NCBI GenBank assembly: GCA_041862635.1
Contig: JBGVTO010000298.1
Coordinates: 1 to 6,412, forward strand
DNA: 6,412 nucleotides
DNA from: NIOZ-UU13 sp041862635
Lineage (GTDB): Bacteria > Planctomycetota > Phycisphaerae > Sedimentisphaerales > Anaerobacaceae
Reading direction: 5' to 3'
Shown here: piece by piece, positions 1-4,746 of the stretch
Layout: every line of letters begins with the position of its first letter
How positions within the stretch are numbered: the first letter of the stretch is position 1
Translations under genes and position numbers: made by a program
The notes under the pieces: generated by a model
Databases searched by the model: none
The model's input: only the letters and a program-made list of their open reading frames with translations
What the model was told of the DNA's origin: nothing

Positions 1-160
1 CCTGATTTCCTGATCCCCTGATTTCCTGATCCCCTGATTTCCTGATCCCCTGATTTCCTGATCCCCTGATTTCCTGATCCCCTGATTTCCTGATCCCCTG
101 ATTTCCTGCTCTCCTGATTTCCTGATCCCCTGATTTCCTGCTCTCCTGATTTCCTGATCC
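1..160. repeat. 16-bp tandem repeat array, open at left edge
   Basis: Ten head-to-tail copies of a 16-bp unit, each made of two related 8-mers: CCTGATTT followed by CCTGATCC. Copies 7 and 9 carry CCTGCTCT instead of CCTGATCC; the rest are identical. The array starts at or before base 1, so its true length is unknown. It decays at 161-180 into CCCGTTCC-like pyrimidine-rich sequence. Because 16 is not a multiple of 3, every plus-strand frame meets TGA. The minus strand stays open through the array but shows no start or domain, so I treat it as non-coding. The minus strand is purine-rich with a GGGG run every 16 bases. It lies downstream of the xylanase gene. Confidence 0.97.
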
Positions 161-235
161 CCCGTTCCCCGTCTTCCATCCTCCAACTTTAGCTCACTTT
201 AATTTACTTGAGCTCGCTCAGAAGAATGCCTGGTA

Positions 236-1498
236 TTACTCGAAGCTCACAGTCACTTGTCCCTTTTCCTTGCTAAGTAACACTTGCTTCTTCTCTGCAC
301 CGCACGTCACGGCATATTTTCCGTAGAACGCACGAACCAGGCATTGCCCGTTCGCGTCTGCTTTACCCTCCCAGTTGGTCCACCATTTTTTGAAGACCAG
401 GTCGCGATACGCTTCGGCTGCCGGCGTGGACGTCCAATCACGACGATAGAGAGAGGACTGCCGAATCCAGTTGGCACCCTCCCAGAAACCCCACATAAGA
501 ATCCCCTCGACCGCCGGATGCGAGAAGCAGATGCGATAGTAGTCCGTCAAGGCTTTCGCTTTGGCCTGCTCCTGCTCCGCCGTCAGCTTCAAGTCGCGCC
601 TTCGCAGAAAAGCTGAACGCTGGCCGGGCATATTGAACTCGGTCACGCGAATCGGCAGACCTATCTTGGCGAGCTCGTCGAGGGCATGATGCAAGGCCTC
701 CGGGTCAAAAGACTCCCCGTGCAGATGCCCCTGCACCCCGATTCCAGCGAGGGGCACGCCTTGTTCGAGCAGCCCGCGAATATGTCTGATGTAATCCTCC
801 AGCCTCTTTCCGGTTAGGACATCATAATCGTTCACGAAAAGCCGGGCGTCGGGGTCCGCCTCTTTGAACCAGTTTGCCATCTCCTTGGTAATGCCTGGCC
901 CGAGGCGGTCTGCGTAATAGTTGGCGTGCATCATCTCATTGTTGAGGTCATATTCAGCAAAGCGCCCCCGGTAGCGGCGAGCGATGGTCGTCGCCCGGTT
1001 TTGTAGGGTCTCGCGCAGAGCATCGTCGTCCAACTGCTTCAACCAGTTTTGCACTCGCCCCGGAATACCCCAGAACACGCAATGCCCTCGTAATGGGATG
1101 TCATGTTTGTCGGTCCACACGAGCACCGCGTCCACAACGCCATAATTCACATCTCCGCGTCTGCGCTCCATGTCATGCCACTTCAGCGCGTTTTCGGTAA
1201 CGGCGGCATTGAAGTTGCTCAGAAACGTTTCCTCGTACCGGCTCTGGTCTTCTGCGCTCAAGCGCCCGCTGAATGCTCCTGAAGACAACGCAGCCCCGAA
1301 CCAGAACTCATGGCGTAACTGTTCGACGTGAACTTGGGCTCCAGGCTTGGCCCTTACGACCAGCTCACCCATCCGATGTTGCCGAATCCTTGCCTCTATC
1401 GCCTCCGGCCTAAGCTCAACTGATACCCCCGCACCGAAGACCGTACCGGACCCGCCGAAAAAGCACGCCAGCACAACCAAAATTGTATATCGCTTCAT
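236..1498 (-). CDS. Secreted GH10 endo-1,4-beta-xylanase
   Basis: Predicted glycoside hydrolase family 10 enzyme hydrolysing internal beta-1,4 bonds of xylan outside the cytoplasm. With the GTG at 1504 counted as residue 1 (422 aa), an N-terminal signal peptide runs to about residue 25 (MKRYTILVVLACFFGGSG, then VFGA). A beta-rich N-terminal segment (about 30-75) precedes the barrel. GH10 landmarks follow in order: EN..KW at 104-109, RGH...W at 139-145, DLNNE at 186-190 with E190 as acid/base, GVQGH at 256-260, TEF with E289 as nucleophile, and WGFWEGANW at 338-346. A short beta tail (about 383-422) is usual in planctomycete members; no carbohydrate-binding module or dockerin is seen. I prefer the ATG at 1498 (420 aa), because AGGG at 1507-1510 is 8 nt upstream, whereas the GTG abuts it. 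The gene looks GC-richer than its neighbours. Exact substrate is not determined; family assignment is firm. Confidence 0.94.
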   Translation of the reverse strand: MKRYTILVVLACFFGGSGTVFGAGVSVELRPEAIEARIRQHRMGELVVRAKPGAQVHVEQLRHEFWFGAALSSGAFSGRLSAEDQSRYEETFLSNFNAAVTENALKWHDMERRRGDVNYGVVDAVLVWTDKHDIPLRGHCVFWGIPGRVQNWLKQLDDDALRETLQNRATTIARRYRGRFAEYDLNNEMMHANYYADRLGPGITKEMANWFKEADPDARLFVNDYDVLTGKRLEDYIRHIRGLLEQGVPLAGIGVQGHLHGESFDPEALHHALDELAKIGLPIRVTEFNMPGQRSAFLRRRDLKLTAEQEQAKAKALTDYYRICFSHPAVEGILMWGFWEGANWIRQSSLYRRDWTSTPAAEAYRDLVFKKWWTNWEGKADANGQCLVRAFYGKYAVTCGAEKKQVLLSKEKGQVTVSFE

Positions 1499-1612
1499 TA
1501 TCACGTCCCTTCAAAAAACTAATCTATAGTGCTCTCGATTGAAAATTCCCGTTTGTGCGCGGGCAAGCAGTTTTGCAATAATAGTTTATGATTTTACCCG
1601 CAGGAATTTACA

Positions 1613-1626
1613 ATCCTTCAAAGGAT
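1613..1626. repeat. Short inverted repeat in xylanase 5' leader
   Basis: ATCCTT-ca-AAGGAT, 6-bp arms with a 2-bp centre, lying just downstream of the predicted xylanase transcription start (about 1632). The geometry suits a DNA dyad bound by a dimeric protein better than an RNA hairpin. No regulator family is recognised, and short dyads also occur by chance. Confidence 0.35.
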
Positions 1627-1638
1627 ATAATTGCCAAT

Positions 1639-1667
1639 ACTATACTCTCTAAGGACCTGGTTATCAA
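1639..1667 (-). promoter_or_regulatory. Sigma70-like promoter of the xylanase gene
   Basis: On the minus strand: TTGATA (1662-1667), 17-bp spacer, TATAGT (1639-1644). Each box matches the consensus at five of six positions. Transcription would begin near 1632, leaving a 5' leader of about 130 nt before the ATG at 1498. It lies after the terminator of small RNA A, so the xylanase appears to be an independent unit. Confidence 0.6.
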
Positions 1668-1722
1668 TAAAATCATGTAGGGTGCTATGACAAGCATGAT
1701 AGTCTATAAATTATGAGCATAT

Positions 1723-1775
1723 AAAAAAAGCCCCTGCTTTTAGAACAAGCGAGATTTTATGGAGGGAGCAGGGGC
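1723..1775 (-). terminator. Rho-independent terminator of small RNA A
   Basis: Eight-bp perfect stem GCCCCTGC/GCAGGGGC, immediately followed on the minus strand by seven Ts. The plus strand has no T run after the stem, which fixes the direction. The unusually long loop (30 nt) is probably the functional part of the RNA. Confidence 0.78.
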
Positions 1776-1789
1776 GTTGTCCAAATGAC
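1723..1789 (-). ncRNA. Predicted small RNA A (~67 nt, terminator-hairpin type)
   Basis: A minimal transcription unit on the minus strand. The promoter at 1796-1824 predicts a start near 1789; the transcript ends in an 8-bp perfect GC-rich stem (GCCCCTGC, 1768-1775, pairing with GCAGGGGC, 1730-1737) followed by seven U residues (1729-1723). The 30-nt loop begins UCCCUCCAUAAAA, so an anti-Shine-Dalgarno-like CCUCC is unpaired. A second small inverted repeat (TTGTC/GACAA, 1777-1791) overlaps the 5' end. No credible reading frame exists. It is one of five similar units here and is most like D, whose stem has different bases but is still fully paired. The role is inferred: probably a trans-acting regulatory RNA. 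Expression is unproven. Confidence 0.68.
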
Positions 1790-1795
1790 AATATT

Positions 1796-1824
1796 ATTAT
1801 AGCCCTTTTTGTTAGCAAAGTCAA
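1796..1824 (-). promoter_or_regulatory. Sigma70 promoter of small RNA A
   Basis: Minus strand: TTGACT (1819-1824), 17-bp spacer, TATAAT (1796-1801). This is an almost perfect housekeeping promoter at ideal spacing. The spacer (TTGCTAACAAAAAGGGC) is nearly the same as that of promoter B, showing common descent. Confidence 0.8.
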
Positions 1825-1853
1825 GATAAAGTCAAAAAAAAGTGAAGATTATG

Positions 1854-1896
1854 AAAAAGTGCCCCTGCTGCATCCGGGGAGGATGAAAACAGGGGC
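1854..1896 (-). terminator. Terminator of small RNA B
   Basis: Seven-bp GC-rich stem GCCCCTG/CAGGGGC containing an inner 5-bp stem CATCC/GGATG, followed on the minus strand by AC and five Ts. Two bases between stem and T run make it slightly less ideal than A and D. Confidence 0.7.
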
Positions 1897-1910
1897 GGCG
1901 TTCAATCAAC
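1854..1910 (-). ncRNA. Predicted small RNA B (~57 nt, terminator-hairpin type)
   Basis: Minus-strand unit with a promoter at 1917-1944 and predicted start near 1910. After a leader of about 14 nt, the RNA folds into a two-stage hairpin: outer stem GCCCCTG/CAGGGGC (1890-1896 with 1861-1867), inner stem CATCC/GGATG (1881-1885 with 1871-1875), and apical loop UCCCC. It ends AC-UUUUU (1858-1854). The unpaired or weakly held UUUUCAUCCUCCCC is complementary to Shine-Dalgarno sequences. The entire transcript is identical to small RNA C 2.9 kb away, which suggests recent duplication, gene conversion or strong constraint. There is no credible ORF. Function is inferred only; a target is not known. Confidence 0.7.
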
Positions 1911-1916
1911 AAAATG

Positions 1917-1944
1917 ATTATAGACCTTTTGTTAGCAAAGTCAA
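1917..1944 (-). promoter_or_regulatory. Sigma70 promoter of small RNA B
   Basis: Minus strand: TTGACT (1939-1944), 16-bp spacer, TATAAT (1917-1922). An A/T-rich stretch just upstream of the -35 box (about 1947-1975) could act as an UP element. The same layout recurs at promoter C. Confidence 0.78.
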
Positions 1945-2036
1945 GGGCATTTTGCAGAAAAAAATCCTTATGATACCCCGCAAGACGAGCTTAGTTGATT
2001 AAATGGTTTCTGAAGTGCTTTCTCACGGTTGCAAAT

Positions 2037-2065
2037 TTGGTAACACAGGATTTATTTCTTATATT
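2037..2065 (+). promoter_or_regulatory. Possible promoter of the GspG-like pseudopilin
   Basis: TTGGTA (2037-2042), 17-bp spacer, TATATT (2060-2065), placing the start near 2072 and giving a leader of about 60 nt. The boxes are moderate matches (4/6 and 5/6). Support comes from a second copy of the same arrangement at 3983-4011 with a related spacer ending ATTTCT and a related leader. Confidence 0.5.
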
Positions 2066-2132
2066 TTATGGGGATAATTATTTGAACTTATACGTTTTGG
2101 ACGTCGAACTTTTTTGATAAAAGGGGCGAAAA

Positions 2133-2615
2133 ATGGAAGCTAAATGCGGTTTTTCATTAGTAGAAATTCTGATTGTCGTTGCCATCTTAGGTATCCTGGC
2201 AGCTATCGTAATTCCTCAGTATTCAGAAGCCACCACGGAAGCCAAGTTGTCGAGTCTATGCACCGACCTTCAAGCGCTGCGTTCACAAATTGAGCTGTAT
2301 AAGATTCAGCACAACAATGTTCCGCCTTCTTTTGCCAACTTTGTAGCGCAAATGACAACATACACAGATATTGATGGAATCACAAATGCAGCAAAGACTC
2401 CTGTGTTTTGCTATGGACCATATGTTAAAAAGGTGCCGGTAAACCAGTTCAATAACAGGTCTGATGCGGCTGGTATACAGGGTCTGCTCGATAATACTGG
2501 AACCATTGGTGATAATGTCGGAAGCTGGGAATATAACGAAGCCACCGGTGCAATCAATGCCGACGATAACTATGATAATGATGGTGTTGCCGGTCCGGAC
2601 CACGCGAATCTTTGA
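2133..2615 (+). CDS. GspG-like type II/IV pseudopilin
   Basis: A 160-aa type IV-pilin-like protein that would assemble into a periplasmic pseudopilus or related filament. The class III leader is very short (MEAKCG), with prepilin peptidase cleavage expected between G6 and F7 and the conserved glutamate at mature position 5 (E11). A hydrophobic N-terminal helix spans about 7-30 (SLVEILIVVAILGILAAIVI). A helix (about 34-60) follows, then a small globular domain. GSWEYNEATGAI at 130-141 resembles the 'W.Y...TG.I' segment near the C-terminus of GspG major pseudopilins. The end is acidic (DDNYDNDG, 144-151), near where GspG proteins often bind calcium; binding here is inference. AGGGG (2122-2126) lies 6 nt before the ATG. 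No other secretion genes are adjacent, so it is an orphan copy. It could instead be a minor pilin. Confidence 0.88.
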   Translation: MEAKCGFSLVEILIVVAILGILAAIVIPQYSEATTEAKLSSLCTDLQALRSQIELYKIQHNNVPPSFANFVAQMTTYTDIDGITNAAKTPVFCYGPYVKKVPVNQFNNRSDAAGIQGLLDNTGTIGDNVGSWEYNEATGAINADDNYDNDGVAGPDHANL

Positions 2616-2740
2616 TATGTCCTCTTCTAAAGGCTTCTGGTTGTGGACGCTAATCCACTATAATGGCCAAACTCAAGCAGAAGGGTATCTGAGGCAGGGT
2701 CAAGATAAGGCCGGGGATTCTACGAGCGTAAAACCACTTT

Positions 2741-3508
2741 TCAGTAGTCTTTAAACCTTCTCATCCATTCAGGCCAGTCGGACGATTGAACGCCGCCGGC
2801 CGTCGTCCAGGGACCCTGAATATCAAAGTTCCGGTGCCAATTAAACGTCCAAAGCTCCTTCAGGCCGACCTTCCTCACATTAAGATCCAGAAAAACGGTA
2901 TTTATAACCCCCTTGTGCCTGTTAATGCAAACTAAGTGCATTTCGTTTGGTAGTACAACAATCCCATCGACCTCAGGCGGGCCCTGTGTGTGACTTGGCC
3001 AGGTATCTATGAATACACAGTCAAAAAACATCGGTATGTTGTTTGCCCGTTTTTGCTCTCGAGTTTTCCAATAGTTGTCTTCAGGTCTATCACCAAGCCA
3101 TTCATCCAGGCCGTAACTGCCGAAATCGTCTCCGGGTTTGCTCTCAAAGTCTGTCCAGCCTCCTCCTTCTGTTCTCCATCGCCAGGCACCAAAGGGGACC
3201 TTGCCTCCCTCGGTATAGGGTTTTTTTGCCGACGGACACAATGTCAACGCCCCCCGCTCCTTGTAATACGGTCGCAATTTTTCAGGCCAGTCTCCGGAGG
3301 CTCCGGCACCGCTCGGAAACTTTCCACCGGAGTCCTCGAGATACATATGCCAACAATAGGACCATTGTTTGATGTTGGACATACAGGCAACAGACTGGGC
3401 CTGTTTCTTTACCCGTTGCAGCGAGGGCATCAATATCGCCAATAACAGCGCGATAATGGCAATCACTACTAAAAGCTCTATTAAAGTAAATCCGTTTCGT
3501 TCTCGCAT
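2741..3508 (-). CDS. Prepilin-like protein, planctomycete H-X9-D type
   Basis: A 255-aa protein with a type IV prepilin N-terminus: leader MRERNG, cleavage between G6 and F7, FTLIE with E11 at mature position 5, and a hydrophobic helix to about residue 30. The rest is a large globular domain with cysteines at 42, 52, 91, 164 and 194. H198 is followed nine residues later by D208 (HKGVINTVFLDL), the 'H-X9-DG' processing-associated motif of planctomycetes, here with Leu in place of Gly. The tail VRKVGLKELWTFNWHR (211-226) and the ending DWPEWMRRFKDY are typical of this large paralogous family. Its exact role is unknown; such proteins are abundant in the phylum and may form surface or secretion filaments. 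AGAAGGG lies 8 nt before the ATG. It converges on the pseudopilin gene with about 125 bp between the stops and no clear terminator there. Confidence 0.9.
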   Translation of the reverse strand: MRERNGFTLIELLVVIAIIALLLAILMPSLQRVKKQAQSVACMSNIKQWSYCWHMYLEDSGGKFPSGAGASGDWPEKLRPYYKERGALTLCPSAKKPYTEGGKVPFGAWRWRTEGGGWTDFESKPGDDFGSYGLDEWLGDRPEDNYWKTREQKRANNIPMFFDCVFIDTWPSHTQGPPEVDGIVVLPNEMHLVCINRHKGVINTVFLDLNVRKVGLKELWTFNWHRNFDIQGPWTTAGGVQSSDWPEWMRRFKDY

Positions 3509-3519
3509 GATATTTACCC

Positions 3520-3536
3520 TTCTCTTTCAAAGAGAA
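3520..3536. repeat. 17-bp palindrome beside the prepilin ribosome site
   Basis: TTCTCTTT-c-AAAGAGAA, 8-bp arms around one base, in the leader of the minus-strand prepilin gene. Its gene-proximal arm overlaps the first bases of the Shine-Dalgarno AGAAGGG. As RNA it could form a 6-bp stem with a 5-nt loop next to the ribosome site; as DNA it could be an operator. Either role is inference. Confidence 0.5.
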
Positions 3537-3568
3537 ATATTTAGTCCGTAGTTTGCTGACCTGCCATA

Positions 3569-3598
3569 ATTATAACAACATCAGTCGTGGTAATGCAA
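3569..3598 (-). promoter_or_regulatory. Sigma70-like promoter of the prepilin gene
   Basis: Minus strand: TTGCAT (3593-3598), 18-bp spacer, TATAAT (3569-3574). The predicted start is near 3562, leaving a leader of about 54 nt that contains the 3520-3536 palindrome and the ribosome site. Confidence 0.6.
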
Positions 3599-3630
3599 GC
3601 TTTTTGGTGATTTTAAATCATAGATTTTTA

Positions 3631-3668
3631 ACGAGTTCGTCTTTGAGATGGCCTGGGAGGCACTATAA
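3631..3668. repeat. Dispersed repeat, third partial copy
   Basis: Gapless similarity to 4881-4918 (27 of 38 positions by eye), including ACGAG at the left end and ATGGCCTG.GAGG in the middle; also related to 1985-2021. In the other two copies this block lies upstream of the promoters of small RNAs B and C. Here it stands without a recognisable small RNA next to it. Confidence 0.5.
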
Positions 3669-3745
3669 ATTCAAACCTGATAACAATTCTATTTATTAAT
3701 TGCCGACCCTCTGCGACGCATCTCGGATAGTTACCTGACTCTGTC

Positions 3746-3817
3746 ATTCCCGCTAAGCTTGTGCCCGCGAAGCCTGTCCTCGCGAAGCTTATGCCCGCGA
3801 AAGCGGGTAGCGGGAAT
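3746..3817. repeat. Inverted repeat enclosing a 15-bp tandem triplet
   Basis: Outer arms ATTCCCGCT (3746-3754) and AGCGGGAAT (3809-3817) form a 9-bp inverted repeat. Inside are three imperfect 15-bp direct repeats (GCTTGTGCCCGCGAA, 3757-3771; GCCTGTCCTCGCGAA, 3772-3786; GCTTATGCCCGCGAA, 3787-3801), the last forming a small hairpin CCCGC-gaaa-GCGGG (3794-3807). ATTCCCGC...GCGGGAAT palindromes are a common style of bacterial intergenic repeat; this looks like such an element whose core has expanded. A 90-codon minus-strand frame through it is repetitive and not a convincing gene. Confidence 0.8.
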
Positions 3818-3942
3818 CGGGGAGCAGGAATCCAGGCCTTCCCATTTTGTATAATGTATGATCCTTTCGGCAATTTTGCGCTGTAATTAGTATAAGACAA
3901 GATATACGTTTTTAGAGAGCTACCCTTCAGTCACTAAAAATT

Positions 3943-3990
3943 GAAAAGCCCCCGAACTGCTCTGGGAGATTCTGTGAGCCTCTTGCTTTT
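3943..3990 (-). other. Degenerate hairpin resembling the small RNA terminators
   Basis: On the minus strand, arms AAAAGC (3985-3990) and GCTTTT (3944-3949) enclose a further GCTC/GAGC pairing and a loop with AUCUCCCA. The 3' end GGGGGCTTTTC (3943-3953) is identical to the 3' end of small RNA E's terminator. The opposing C-rich arm is missing and no good minus-strand promoter is seen upstream, so it may be a decayed sixth family member. Confidence 0.3.
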
Positions 3991-4011
3991 ATGGAAAATA
4001 TTTCTTATATT
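3983..4011 (+). promoter_or_regulatory. Possible promoter upstream of the small ORF pair
   Basis: TTGCTT (3983-3988), 17-bp spacer, TATATT (4006-4011). The region from here to about 4078 parallels the pseudopilin promoter and leader (2037-2132): a shared ATTTCTTATATTTTA, then GTTTTGG-like and AGGGG(A)GCGAAAAA-like blocks in the same order. An inverted repeat CTTATATTT/AAATATAAG (4004-4012 with 4022-4030) overlaps the -10 box. Confidence 0.42.
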
Positions 4012-4084
4012 TTAAATTGGGAAATATAAGTTTTTGGCGCGCTTTGCGAGTGTAGTATTTATTATTAGGGAGCGAAAAACTAAC

Positions 4085-4213
4085 GTGATTAATCTCTCAA
4101 AAGCTTGGCGGTTCCTCACGTATCGTCTCTATGATCTTTGTGCTAATATCTTCCGGCATGATGGGATTGATATGGTTGCTACAATTGGTCCGCTAAAAAA
4201 CGTAAGGTTGTAA
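4085..4213 (+). CDS. Possible 42-aa small protein, unknown function
   Basis: Begins at a GTG and reads VINLSKAWRFLTYRLYDLCA, then NIFRHDGIDMVATIGPLKNV and RL before TAA. I recognise no family. In its favour, it follows a promoter/leader resembling that of the pseudopilin, AGGGAG (4067-4072) lies upstream, and its stop is 1 nt from the next ATG at 4215, an arrangement typical of translational coupling. Against it, the ribosome site is about 12 nt from the GTG, which is long, and the ORF is short enough to be chance. It may also be the remnant of a longer gene, since the frame stays open upstream without an ATG. Confidence 0.3.
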   Translation: MINLSKAWRFLTYRLYDLCANIFRHDGIDMVATIGPLKNVRL

Positions 4214-4214
4214 C

Positions 4215-4436
4215 ATGAATAGAAGAAAAACCAAAAATCAAATAAAAGAGCTAAAAAATGAGTTAAAAGCAACCAATCGAGCAAGTCATTTCCGACTTTT
4301 CAAGCTTGCTTTGGTCTTAGTCATTATTTTAATGGTTGCTGCTTTTATATATCCAAGTCCGATAAGAGGCAAATTGAGGCATTGGGCAAAGAATACTTTT
4401 AACATTTCCTTCTCACAACAGCACCCAGCCAAATAG
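4215..4436 (+). CDS. Small single-pass membrane protein, unknown function
   Basis: A 73-aa ORF with a plausible ribosome site: AAGG (4204-4207), 7 nt before the ATG. The N-terminal part (1-27) is strongly basic and helical (NRRKTKNQIKELKNELKA), compatible with a short coiled coil or nucleic-acid/membrane-surface contact. One transmembrane helix covers about 29-47 (FKLALVLVIILMVAAFIYP), and the C-terminal 25 residues are basic and polar. More positive charge lies before the helix, predicting a cytoplasmic N-terminus. No family is recognised. It overlaps no predicted RNA, but its stop is 1 nt from the end of small RNA E's convergent terminator, so the two transcripts meet head-on. Confidence 0.55.
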   Translation: MNRRKTKNQIKELKNELKATNRASHFRLFKLALVLVIILMVAAFIYPSPIRGKLRHWAKNTFNISFSQQHPAK

Positions 4437-4487
4437 AAAAGCCCCCACGGATAGGAGAAAAGTGATACGAGATACCTGCAGGGGCTT
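4437..4487 (-). terminator. Terminator of small RNA E
   Basis: AAGCCCCTGC (4478-4487) pairs with GTGGGGGCTT (4439-4448) over 10 bp including two G-U pairs, ending in UUUU then C on the minus strand. Being close after the 73-aa ORF, it might also slow plus-strand transcription, but the plus strand has no T run directly after the stem. Confidence 0.65.
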
Positions 4488-4537
4488 GATGAAGACATTT
4501 TTGCACCGCCTCTTAGTTTCTGGAACGTCTCGCATCT
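4437..4537 (-). ncRNA. Predicted small RNA E (~101 nt)
   Basis: The longest of the five minus-strand units. The promoter at 4544-4571 predicts a start near 4537; a 5' region of about 50 nt precedes the terminator hairpin. The 29-nt loop contains UUUUCUCCUAUCC, again with an anti-Shine-Dalgarno-like CUCCU. The stem shares the AGCCCCUGC motif with A, B and C. The long 5' region has no counterpart in the others and no convincing ORF. It runs convergently towards the 73-aa ORF; the 3' ends do not overlap, so antisense action on that gene is not indicated unless read-through occurs. Function is inferred. Confidence 0.58.
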
Positions 4538-4543
4538 AATGTG

Positions 4544-4571
4544 ATTATAAGCCTGAAAGCCATCAAATCAA
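4544..4571 (-). promoter_or_regulatory. Sigma70 promoter of small RNA E
   Basis: Minus strand: TTGATT (4566-4571), 16-bp spacer, TATAAT (4544-4549). Same spacing as B and C, but the spacer sequence is unrelated, so this unit is a more distant relative. Confidence 0.68.
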
Positions 4572-4624
4572 AGGAAAAATTTTTATCTTTCGATTTTTTC
4601 CTCTTGCCGCCCCCGCAAGCGCAC

Positions 4625-4674
4625 AAAAAAACCCCACCTTATGAAAAAAGTATGGAAAGGGTTGGGAGGTGGGG
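4625..4674 (-). terminator. Terminator of small RNA D
   Basis: Perfect 8-bp stem CCCCACCT (4667-4674 on the opposite strand: AGGTGGGG) with AGGTGGGG, followed directly by seven Ts (4631-4625) on the minus strand; loop 27 nt. Confidence 0.8.
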
Positions 4675-4690
4675 CGCCAAGAAAAAGTTA
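4625..4690 (-). ncRNA. Predicted small RNA D (~66 nt), paralogue of A
   Basis: Minus-strand unit starting near 4690 and ending in a perfect 8-bp stem CCCCACCT/AGGTGGGG plus seven Us. The 5' stem arm runs into the loop as CCCCACCTCCCAACCC, giving a C-rich segment with CCUCCC that could pair with Shine-Dalgarno sequences, followed by UUUCCAU. It occupies the same place relative to C as A does relative to B, and the intervening DNA is related, so A and D appear to descend from one gene. The stem bases differ (UGC/GCA in A, ACCU/AGGU in D) yet stay paired, which supports selection on structure. Its promoter is the weakest of the set. Confidence 0.62.
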
Positions 4691-4696
4691 TGTATA

Positions 4697-4724
4697 ATTA
4701 TCGACCTTTTTTTAGTGAGCTTAA
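4697..4724 (-). promoter_or_regulatory. Weaker promoter of small RNA D
   Basis: Minus strand: TTAAGC (4719-4724), 16-bp spacer, GATAAT (4697-4702). It aligns with promoter A (shared CTAA...AAAAAGG.C spacer blocks) but both boxes have lost consensus bases, so lower activity or dependence on an activator is likely. Confidence 0.45.
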
Positions 4725-4746
4725 GGCAAAAGAAATGACGATTATG

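Larger units (their letters stand above)
1847..2021. repeat. Dispersed repeat copy 1 (contains small RNA B)
   Basis: Direct repeat of 4740-4918. The first 68 bp (1847-1914) are identical to 4740-4807. Similarity then continues, with substitutions and small indels, through the promoter and upstream region to about 2021. This includes the shared blocks CAAGACGAGCTT (1981-1992) and AAATGG (2001-2006). The identical part is exactly the predicted RNA-coding part plus terminator, while the promoter and upstream part have drifted. There are no obvious transposon ends or target duplications. Confidence 0.92.

Noticed and set aside
1..160. CRISPR array
   Set aside because: Units are contiguous 16-bp repeats with no unique spacers.
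191..214. Xylanase terminator (AGCTCA/TGAGCT)
   Set aside because: Only a 6-bp A/T-containing stem with a 12-nt loop and no T run after it on the minus strand.
1496..1504. GTG at 1504 as xylanase start
   Set aside because: AGGG directly abuts the GTG, leaving no room for ribosome spacing, whereas the ATG at 1498 is 8 nt away and starts a normal signal peptide.
2643..2658. Terminator between the convergent pilin genes (GTGGA/TCCAC)
   Set aside because: Five-bp stem without a T run in either direction; no convincing terminator is visible in 2616-2740.
3628..3900. 90-codon minus-strand ORF
   Set aside because: It runs through the inverted/tandem repeat at 3746-3817 and a dispersed repeat block; the peptide is low-complexity (repeated FAG/LAG units), with no domain and a poor ribosome site.
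4286..4498. 70-codon minus-strand ORF opposite the small membrane protein
   Set aside because: It reads through the small RNA E terminator and is antisense to the better-supported 73-aa ORF; the hydrophobic stretch mirrors that gene.
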